A program made the position numbers and the translations under genes. DNA of 25,078 bases from a virus: positions 1 through 25,078 of the IMG/VR virus record IMGVR_UViG_3300034061_002000, one strand, 5' to 3'. The notes below the pieces were generated by a model that was given only the letters and a program-made list of their open reading frames with translations, made no database searches and was not told the origin of the DNA. Positions within the stretch are counted from its first letter, which is position 1; the number at the start of each line of letters is the position of its first letter. Positions 18,510 through 25,078 of the stretch are shown here, piece after piece.

Positions 18510-20718
18510 ACTGTACTCTATAGTAAATGACTACGTCAATAAGACTGCTCTTAACACTAAGAACAGCAAGAAGTCATGGGACTATGGATACAACAAAGAG
18601 TATGACCTCATTGTTATATCTAAGGATGGAACCATTGGTGAAATCTATGAGATAAATGGACTTAAGGTTGCGTTGCCGTCTACTCCTAAGGTAGTAGAGA
18701 ACAGAGGTAACAAATGGCAACCGGTCGATTATCCAGCCGAGCTACAGAAAATTAAGTCAATATTTGACTGGAACAGAAGAGACAATGCGTTCAAACTGAA
18801 GTACGTCGACATGATCGAGACTGAGTTTGAGAGGCGCGAGAAAGGCTTTTGGTTTATTAACAACGGAAATCCAACATACATAACTGGGACGCACTACATG
18901 TACCTTCAGTGGACAAAGATTGATATTGGTCTTCCTGACTTCCGTGAGTCCAACCGTATATTCTACATATTCTGGGAGGCATGTAAGGCAGATAGCAGAG
19001 CGTTTGGTATGTGTTATCTAAAGAACCGTCGTTCAGGTTTCTCATTTATGTCGTCGGCAGAGACGTCAAACACAGGTACAATTGTAAGAGATGCTAGGCT
19101 TGGCATTCTGTCCAAGACGGGCGCCGATGCCAAGAAGATGTTTACCGACAAGGTTGTACCAATTGTAAGAAATTACCCCTTCTTTTTCAAGCCGATCCAG
19201 GATGGTATGGACAACCCGAAGACGGAGTTAGCCTTCCGGGTTCCTGCGAGTAAAATTACGCGCAAGAACATGGATGAGGAGCGCGATGATGACATAGAAG
19301 GGTTAGATACTACCATTGACTGGAAAAACACCGCAGACAACAGCTATGACGGTGAGAAACTACTTTTACTTGTACATGACGAGAGTGGTAAATGGGAAAA
19401 GCCTGAGAACATTCTAAACAACTGGCGAGTCACCAAGACTTGTTTACGTTTGGGTAGTCGTATCATTGGTAAGTGTATGATGGGGTCCACGTCAAATGCG
19501 CTCAGTAAGGGTGGTGAGAACTTCAAGAAGTTGTTCTATGACAGCGACCCAAACAAACGATCTGCCAATGGTCAGACTAAGTCAGGGCTTTACTCTTTGT
19601 TTATTCCAATGGAGTGGAACATGGAGGGCTTTATTGACGAGTATGGATGGCCTGTATTTGAGGATCCTAAGAAGCCCATTATGGGCATCGATGGTGAGGA
19701 GATTACTATGGGTGTCATAACCTATTGGAATAACGAGGTGGCTGCAATGAAGTCAGACTCTGACGCACTCAACGAATACTACCGTCAGTTTCCTAGAACA
19801 GAGTCACATGCTTTCCGTGATGAGAGCAAGTCGTCTCTATTCAACTTGACTAAGATATACCAACAGATTGACTACAACGATGCGATGATCAAAGATCACG
19901 TCCTAACAACCGGTTACTTCCATTGGAAGAATGGAGAGAAGGATAGCGAGGTCATTTGGACACCTGATCCGAAGGGTAGATTTATTGTGTCGTGGATCCC
20001 TGACGCTAAGATGCGTAACAATGTCATTAAGAGGGATGGTAAGTTCTATCCTGGCAATAAAGACATTGGCGTGTTTGGATGTGACCCTTATGACATCTCA
20101 GGCGTAGTTGGTGGTGGTGGATCGGCAGGAGCATTGCATGGCATCACTAATTTCCACATGGAAAGTGCTCCAACCAATCACTTCTTTTTAGAGTATATCG
20201 CTCGTCCTCAGACTGCTGAGATATTTTTTGAGGACGTATTGATGGCTTGTTTTTTCTACGGAATGCCTATACTTGTAGAGAATAACAAACAGCGACTATT
20301 GTACCACTTTAAGAACAGAGGATACCGTCCATTTTCAATGAACAGGCCTGACAAGCATACGTCTAAACTATCAAAGACAGAGCTTGAATTAGGCGGTATT
20401 CCCAACTCTAGTGAGGACGTAAAGCACGCGCATGCCAATAGTATCAACACATACATCGAGGAATATGTTGGTATTGATGCGGAAGGAAACTATAGGGAGA
20501 AAGAGTCTATGGGTGACATGTATTTTACGAGAACATTAAATGATTGGGCCCGATTTGATATTAATAACCGAACTAAACATGATGCCTCGATTAGTTCAGG
20601 ATTGGCATTAATGGCATCAAGAAGACACCTATTTATACCTGTTAAACAGGAATCTAAAATAAGTGTTAAATTTGTAAGATATAAGAATACTGGCATAAGA
20701 AGCGAAATTATCGAATAA
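18499..20718 (+). CDS. Terminase large subunit (TerL)
   Basis: A 739-residue packaging motor and nuclease. The ATPase has a degenerate Walker A (LKNRRSGFSFM, Lys175 to Ser182, with RSGFS in place of the usual GKS/T), a Walker B (KLLLLVHDE, Asp294 and catalytic Glu295) and the coupling motif MGSTSNALSKGG. The RuvC-like nuclease shows Asp529 in GVFGCDPYDI, Glu594 in ILVENNK and Asp695 in KHDASISSG, the three acidic residues expected to bind metal. It drives DNA into the prohead and cuts the concatemer. The gene overlaps the upstream small helical gene by 11 nt and touches the portal start. The large size resembles TerL of crAss-like and other large Bacteroidota phages (from memory). Confidence 0.93.
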   Translation: MENKLYSIVNDYVNKTALNTKNSKKSWDYGYNKEYDLIVISKDGTIGEIYEINGLKVALPSTPKVVENRGNKWQPVDYPAELQKIKSIFDWNRRDNAFKLKYVDMIETEFERREKGFWFINNGNPTYITGTHYMYLQWTKIDIGLPDFRESNRIFYIFWEACKADSRAFGMCYLKNRRSGFSFMSSAETSNTGTIVRDARLGILSKTGADAKKMFTDKVVPIVRNYPFFFKPIQDGMDNPKTELAFRVPASKITRKNMDEERDDDIEGLDTTIDWKNTADNSYDGEKLLLLVHDESGKWEKPENILNNWRVTKTCLRLGSRIIGKCMMGSTSNALSKGGENFKKLFYDSDPNKRSANGQTKSGLYSLFIPMEWNMEGFIDEYGWPVFEDPKKPIMGIDGEEITMGVITYWNNEVAAMKSDSDALNEYYRQFPRTESHAFRDESKSSLFNLTKIYQQIDYNDAMIKDHVLTTGYFHWKNGEKDSEVIWTPDPKGRFIVSWIPDAKMRNNVIKRDGKFYPGNKDIGVFGCDPYDISGVVGGGGSAGALHGITNFHMESAPTNHFFLEYIARPQTAEIFFEDVLMACFFYGMPILVENNKQRLLYHFKNRGYRPFSMNRPDKHTSKLSKTELELGGIPNSSEDVKHAHANSINTYIEEYVGIDAEGNYREKESMGDMYFTRTLNDWARFDINNRTKHDASISSGLALMASRRHLFIPVKQESKISVKFVRYKNTGIRSEIIE
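20667..20674 (+). promoter_or_regulatory. Possible internal -7 element before the portal gene
   Basis: TAAATTTG inside the end of terL, 43 bases before the portal ATG. It fits TAnnTTTG but lacks an obvious -33 partner and lies in coding sequence. It could provide separate expression of the head genes or be coincidental. Confidence 0.25.
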
Positions 20719-23141
20719 TGGATAAACCATCAGTTGTTATCTCCTCATTACCCTTTCCGGACCAAATGGCGCCAGATGAAATTAAGGCGACATATGAGTA
20801 TGGATTAAAGGTAGGAAAAGCCATCGAAGGGGAGTGGTTTAAGAGGAAGTCTAATTCAAGCAGATTTTATCAGCAGTGGGGTGAATTCCACCGCCTGAGA
20901 CTATATGCCCGTGGAGAACAGCCTGTACAGAAGTACAAGGACGAAATCGCTGTTAATGGCGACATATCAATGCTTAACTTAGATTGGACTCCGGTTCCAA
21001 TCATCCCTAAGTTTGTTGACGTTGTTGTTAATGGCATGTTAGACAGACCATACACCATTAAGGCTGAAGCACAAGACGTTCTATCTGCTGAGAAGAAGAA
21101 CGTGTTCCAGGATATGATCGAGGCTGACATGGTAGCCAAGGACTTCTTAACAATGACTAAGGAAACACTTGGCATTGACGCATTCAACGTAAATCCAGAT
21201 GAGATACCTGCGAATGATCAAGAGCTTTCTCTGTACATGCAAATGAACTACAAGCCATCTATTGAGATTGCTGAAGAGGTTGCCATCAACACACTTCTCA
21301 AGATGAATGACTATGAGGATGTGTTGAGAGACTACTACTATGACGTTGCTACGTTAGGGGTTGGTGTTGTAAAGCATGAGTTCCTTATCAACGATGGTGT
21401 TAAAGTCGAGTATGTAGATCCAGCTAACTGGATACATAGTTATACTGAAAAAAATGACTTCTCTGATTGTTTCTACTTCGGAGAGGTTAAGCAGGTTCAC
21501 TACACTGAGCTGCTTAAAATGAACCCAAATCTTACTGACGAAGAATTAACTGAGATTAAGAACGCAGGATCTGCTTGGTATGACTACTTTCCAATAGTTC
21601 GTAATTACCAAGACGATGCATTCTTAAATGAAGTTGTGACGTTGTTGTATTTCAATTACAAGACACACAAAAAGTTTGTTTGGAAAAAGAAATTGCTTGA
21701 GAACGGAGGAGAGCGAGTAATCCGTAAAGATGACAACTTCAACCCACCACCAAACGAAATGTTTGAGGTAGTTGAGGCTGTTCGCGACGTTTGGTATGAA
21801 GGTGTATTGGTCGGTGGATCAAACATTGTCATCAAATGGGAAATGATGAAGAACATGGTGCGTCCTAAGTCTGCATCACAAAAAGCACTTCCAAACTACA
21901 TTGCTTACGCTCCACGTTACTATAAAGGAAACATTGAGTCACTCGTTCGCCGAATGATCCCATTTGCTGATCAGATACAATTAACTCACTTGAAGTTACA
22001 GCAAGTTATGGCTCGCGTAGTTCCTGATGGTGTGTTCATTGATGCTGACGGTATTAATGAAGTAGACCTTGGTACAGGTGCAGTATACAATCCTGAGGAT
22101 GCACTCAACCTATACTTCCAAACTGGTAGTGTGATTGGACGTAGCTACACCCAAGATGGTGAGTTCAACAACGCGCGTATTCCAATCCAAGAGCTCAACT
22201 CAAACAGTGGTCAAGCTAAGATGGCTGCCCTTATCGGCAACTATAACCACTACTTGAATATGATCCGCGACGTGACGGGTGTAAATGAGGTGCGCGATGC
22301 ATCTACACCACATCCGGATGCATTGGTTGGTGTTCAGAAACTTGCAGCACTTAACTCAAACACAGCTACTCGCCACATCTTAGACGCTGGTATTAATACC
22401 ACTAAGAGAGTTGCTGAATGCTTGTCTATTCGTGTTGCTGACATACTTGAGTATGCTGACTTCGCTGAGGAGTTTGCTATGCAGATTGGCAAGTACAACA
22501 TGGCTATACTTGAGGACGTTAAAGATCTTTACCTGCACGACTTTGGTATCTTTATTGAGATTGCCCCAGATGAAGAGCAGAAGGCACAACTTGAGCAGAA
22601 TATTCAGATGGCGTTGCAGCAGCAGACAATTGACCTAGAGGATGCAATTGACATCCGCATGATTAATAACATCAAGCTTGCCAACGAGATGCTTAAGATG
22701 AAACGTCGTAAGCGTATGGAGCAGAATCAAAAAGAAAAAGAGATGGAGTTCCAAATGCAGATGCAGACAAACATCCAATCTTCTCAAGCAGCTGCTGAGG
22801 CTAAGGCACAGGTCATCCAATTGGAAGGCCAAACGAAAGCACAGATCAAGCAGATGGAAGTTCAAGGTGACATTCAGAAGATGCAGGCAGAAGCTGAGCT
22901 CAAGAAAGAACTGATGGCTATTGAATTCCAATACAACATGCAGTTGAATGGAATGCAGATGCAGACATTGAAGGACCGTGAGGCTGAAAAAGAAAAGGCT
23001 AAAGATAAGCGAGTAGACCTACAGGCCACTCGTCAGTCTGAGCTAATCAACCAACGACAAAATAACTTACCACCTCAAAACTTTGAGAGTACAGAAGATT
23101 CACTTGATGGCTTCGATTTAGAAGCATTTGGACCTAAATAA
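20718..23141 (+). CDS. Portal protein
   Basis: An 807-residue protein at the standard place after terL. Residues about 60-560 have the portal-like pattern: WTPVPIIPKFVDVVVNGMLD near the N-terminus, NVDG-like strands, then LTHLKLQQVMARVVPDGVFI, GRSYTQDGEFNNARIPIQEL and the conserved-looking DVTGVNEVRDAST followed by DALVGVQKLAALNSNTATRH. From about 610 to 770 a long Gln/Lys/Glu/Met-rich helix forms the crown or barrel coil. The dodecameric portal is the DNA entry channel of the head. The middle part is very like portals of crAss-like Bacteroidota phages as I remember them; a search would settle this. It shares one base with the next start. Confidence 0.85.
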   Translation: MDKPSVVISSLPFPDQMAPDEIKATYEYGLKVGKAIEGEWFKRKSNSSRFYQQWGEFHRLRLYARGEQPVQKYKDEIAVNGDISMLNLDWTPVPIIPKFVDVVVNGMLDRPYTIKAEAQDVLSAEKKNVFQDMIEADMVAKDFLTMTKETLGIDAFNVNPDEIPANDQELSLYMQMNYKPSIEIAEEVAINTLLKMNDYEDVLRDYYYDVATLGVGVVKHEFLINDGVKVEYVDPANWIHSYTEKNDFSDCFYFGEVKQVHYTELLKMNPNLTDEELTEIKNAGSAWYDYFPIVRNYQDDAFLNEVVTLLYFNYKTHKKFVWKKKLLENGGERVIRKDDNFNPPPNEMFEVVEAVRDVWYEGVLVGGSNIVIKWEMMKNMVRPKSASQKALPNYIAYAPRYYKGNIESLVRRMIPFADQIQLTHLKLQQVMARVVPDGVFIDADGINEVDLGTGAVYNPEDALNLYFQTGSVIGRSYTQDGEFNNARIPIQELNSNSGQAKMAALIGNYNHYLNMIRDVTGVNEVRDASTPHPDALVGVQKLAALNSNTATRHILDAGINTTKRVAECLSIRVADILEYADFAEEFAMQIGKYNMAILEDVKDLYLHDFGIFIEIAPDEEQKAQLEQNIQMALQQQTIDLEDAIDIRMINNIKLANEMLKMKRRKRMEQNQKEKEMEFQMQMQTNIQSSQAAAEAKAQVIQLEGQTKAQIKQMEVQGDIQKMQAEAELKKELMAIEFQYNMQLNGMQMQTLKDREAEKEKAKDKRVDLQATRQSELINQRQNNLPPQNFESTEDSLDGFDLEAFGPK

Positions 23142-23773
23142 TGGCATATATAGAACATAACTTCTTCCCTTTGAAAGTATTCGTTAGAAATGAATACATG
23201 TATCAACACCAAAAAGGACAAGGAGAATTTACACCAGGTGTTATAATGTCGGTTAGATGTATGCCTGGTCAAGCTGCGCTATTCCAAGTTCTATTAGAGA
23301 ACGGAGTAATGCGCGATAAGTTACCAAGCCATGCGTTATTGACTAAACCTGAGCTGCCTGATCCAGATCTACCTTTCCACTTCTTGCAGATATGGAACTG
23401 TTTCTCTTATAACTTCACGTTACTGCACCTATCTTATGTATATGATACTAAGGTTGAAGTGTATATGAAGGACCATAAGTTCTATCCGGGTAGTTATTAT
23501 GCTACCATTAACTGGGGAGCAAATGACTTAAACACTGATCTATCGTTAGCAGAAGATGCCTTAGAACATAAGAGTCATCACATTATTTTGCTTGACAACG
23601 GTCAGATAGCACTACAGCCAAACAACCGTATCAAGTGGTCTGAACCTTCATTTGTAACAAAACCTTTTCCAGAGCGCCCTGACTATCTAGTGAATACAGA
23701 CTACTACAACTGCGAGAGCTTTGATAAGTGGCACACAGAGGATTCTGATCGTATGTTCTACGATAATGAATAA
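23141..23773 (+). CDS. Conserved hypothetical protein between portal and scaffold, 210 aa
   Basis: A 210-residue protein of mixed strands and helices, with YIEHNFFPLKVFVRNEYMYQ, FTPGVIMSVRCMPGQAALFQ, LPFHFLQIWNCFSYN and a C-terminal acidic tail. Many aromatics and no signal or membrane segment. I recall a similar conserved unknown protein in Bacteroidota phages, beside the portal. The position suggests a head-completion or head-assembly role, which is inferred. It is followed by a promoter-bearing gap. Confidence 0.75.
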   Translation: MAYIEHNFFPLKVFVRNEYMYQHQKGQGEFTPGVIMSVRCMPGQAALFQVLLENGVMRDKLPSHALLTKPELPDPDLPFHFLQIWNCFSYNFTLLHLSYVYDTKVEVYMKDHKFYPGSYYATINWGANDLNTDLSLAEDALEHKSHHIILLDNGQIALQPNNRIKWSEPSFVTKPFPERPDYLVNTDYYNCESFDKWHTEDSDRMFYDNE

Positions 23774-23786
23774 ATAAAATAATTAT

Positions 23787-23794
23787 TAACTTTG
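23787..23794 (+). promoter_or_regulatory. TAACTTTG -7 element before the scaffold gene
   Basis: TAACTTTG, 15 bases before the ATG at 23810, identical to the box at 16247. The surrounding AT-rich sequence has no TTG at -33. It would give extra transcription of scaffold and major capsid genes, which are needed in the highest amounts. Confidence 0.55.
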
Positions 23795-23809
23795 TCAAAA
23801 TTAAATTAA

Positions 23810-24928
23810 ATGGAAGGTGAATTTAAAGTAAGAGCTGTAGAGTTCGAAGAGAAGTCTGTAGCTGAAAAAGAAGCTGAGCTTCTTGAAGGATTAGAAGATC
23901 ACTCTGGTGATAATGATACAATCAAGGTAGACTTGACTGAAAATCAACCACCAGTTGAGACAGTAGTAGAAAATCAACCACAAGAGGTTGACTTAGATGA
24001 TAACAAAGTTCTTTCATATCTAGGGAAAAGATGGAACAAAGAGATCACATCTTTGGATGAGTTAGTTGAGCAGCGAGCACAAGCTGAAGAACTACCTGAG
24101 GATGTCTCTGCGTTTCTAAAGTATAAAAAAGATACCGGGCGTGGTATTGAAGACTTCATGAAATTGAATGTTGACTATAGCGCCATGGATGAAGATTCTT
24201 TGCTTTACCAATACCACAAAGAACAGAACCCTGAGCTTGATGCTGATGAGGTTAAGTTCGAGCTTGAGTCCAAGTATTCATATGATGAAGACTTTGATGA
24301 CGATAAGCATATTAAAAAGGTAAAGCTAGAACGTAAAAAAGAGCTGACTAAGGCTCGTGACTACTTTAATAAACTAAAAGAACAGTACAAGGCGCCGCTT
24401 GAGTCAAGGGAAGCCTTTGTTCCGGCAGAAGAAAAAGAAGCTTACGAATCTTACAAGCAATATAAACAAGCCGCAACTAGCGAGCAAGAGGAACAAACGA
24501 AGCGGTCTCAGTATTTTGCTGACAAGACGAGTGAGTTGTTTTCTGATAAGTTTGAAGGTTTCAAATTTGCAATTGACGAAAACAAAGCGCTTACCTACAA
24601 GCCAGCAGAAGCTAAGTCACTTCTTGAGGAGCAGTCTTCACTAAAGAACTTTGTAAATAAGTTCCTAAACGAAGAAGGTTACCTAAAGGATGCTGAGTTA
24701 TTCCATCGAGCAATAGCGATTGCTTCGAACCCTGATAAGTTTGCGAAGTTCTTCTATGAGAAGGGAATGGCAGATACAGTTGATACAGTCTCTAAGGAGT
24801 CAAAAAATATCGATATGGTGCGTCAATCTACTCAGGTGACTAAGAAAACTGAAGGTGGTTTTCAAGTAAGAGCTGTAGAGCCTAGTTACGGTAACAGATT
24901 AGTTATTAAACAAAAACCTAAAAACTAG
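23810..24928 (+). CDS. Scaffolding-like acidic protein
   Basis: A 372-residue very acidic, helical protein just before the major capsid gene, the usual place of a scaffold. Residues 10-60 are Glu/Asp-rich, followed by helix-rich segments (YKKDTGRGIEDFMKLNVDYS, KELTKARDYFNKLKEQYKAP, DAELFHRAIAIASNPDKFAK) and a basic C-terminus (VIKQKPKN), which in known scaffolds contacts the capsid shell. The first and last segments share (E/G)F(K/Q)VRAVE (residues 4-11 and about 350-357), encoded by an identical 17-nt sequence at 23826-23842 and 24864-24880. No protease motif is seen. Confidence 0.75.
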   Translation: MEGEFKVRAVEFEEKSVAEKEAELLEGLEDHSGDNDTIKVDLTENQPPVETVVENQPQEVDLDDNKVLSYLGKRWNKEITSLDELVEQRAQAEELPEDVSAFLKYKKDTGRGIEDFMKLNVDYSAMDEDSLLYQYHKEQNPELDADEVKFELESKYSYDEDFDDDKHIKKVKLERKKELTKARDYFNKLKEQYKAPLESREAFVPAEEKEAYESYKQYKQAATSEQEEQTKRSQYFADKTSELFSDKFEGFKFAIDENKALTYKPAEAKSLLEEQSSLKNFVNKFLNEEGYLKDAELFHRAIAIASNPDKFAKFFYEKGMADTVDTVSKESKNIDMVRQSTQVTKKTEGGFQVRAVEPSYGNRLVIKQKPKN

Positions 24929-24934
24929 AAAAAA

Positions 24935-25078
24935 ATGGCTGGTACATTATCCGCATCTCCGGGTCCATTATTGACCCCGAGCTCTGTAAAGGCAACATTG
25001 CCTACAAACTACATCACTAACTTTGACTTCTTGAACCAGTATCTTCCTGATACTTATGAGCAAGAATTCGAGCGCTAT
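24935..25078 (+). CDS. Major capsid protein, N-terminal part
   Basis: The first 48 codons of a gene that runs off the window. The N-terminus MAGTLSASPGPLLTPSSVKA, with an extended arm, then TNYITNFDFLNQYLPDTYEQ and EFERY, follows a pattern I know from major capsid proteins of crAss-like and other Bacteroidota phages (NFDFLxQxLPxTYEQEFERY). The position after portal and scaffold-like genes is as expected. The gap to the upstream gene is 6 nt and there is no separate promoter, so it depends on that at 23787. Confidence 0.7.
   Translation, partial: MAGTLSASPGPLLTPSSVKATLPTNYITNFDFLNQYLPDTYEQEFERY

Overview
The window is part of a tailed double-stranded DNA phage (Caudoviricetes) that most likely infects a member of the Bacteroidota. 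Three things point to that host. Most transcription units start just after an AT-rich TAnnTTTG box, the Bacteroidota sigma-factor -7 element. Leaders are A-rich rather than Shine-Dalgarno-like. The lysis and portal proteins read like those of known flavobacterial and crAss-like phages; that last comparison is from memory, not from a search. No integrase, tRNA, transposase or CRISPR array was seen.

Layout. (i) Positions 1-1166, minus strand: a leftward cluster of tiny genes of unknown function, including a 36-codon gene present twice. They appear to be driven by a strong leftward promoter at about 1451-1480, behind a GC-rich leader. (ii) About 1495-1989: a divergent, GC-rich, palindrome-rich intergenic element without a credible gene. 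(iii) 2011-3799: two basic, low-complexity proteins, then a rho-independent terminator. (iv) 3849-5702: a promoter followed by a phage groEL-groES pair in the reverse of the usual bacterial order. (v) 5662-7379: a leftward winged-helix-like gene and a rightward run of very small basic phage proteins, diverging from a perfect 18-bp palindrome that carries a -7 box on each strand. (vi) 7385-13198: surface and tail-fibre genes, including a fibre with an internal duplication and a fibre with a polyglycine hinge. (vii) 13198-16233: a large lysis cassette with a u-spanin-like lipoprotein, several small membrane proteins, an overlapping pair laid out like Rz/Rz1, a holin-like protein, a GH24 endolysin and an M15 peptidase. 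(viii) 16259-18509: small structural and unknown proteins, including a second appendage protein with the same N-terminal module as the one at 12563 and a protein that looks like two GroES-like modules in tandem. (ix) 18499-25078: the packaging and head module, TerL, portal, a conserved unknown, a scaffold-like protein and the start of the major capsid protein.

How it fits together. The rightward genes are a late morphogenesis and lysis programme, tightly packed with ATGA or TAATG stop/start overlaps. The chaperonin pair and the GroES-like protein beside the terminase suggest that this phage brings its own folding machinery for capsid or tail proteins. The leftward cluster is probably expressed at a different time. 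Functions of the small proteins are unknown.
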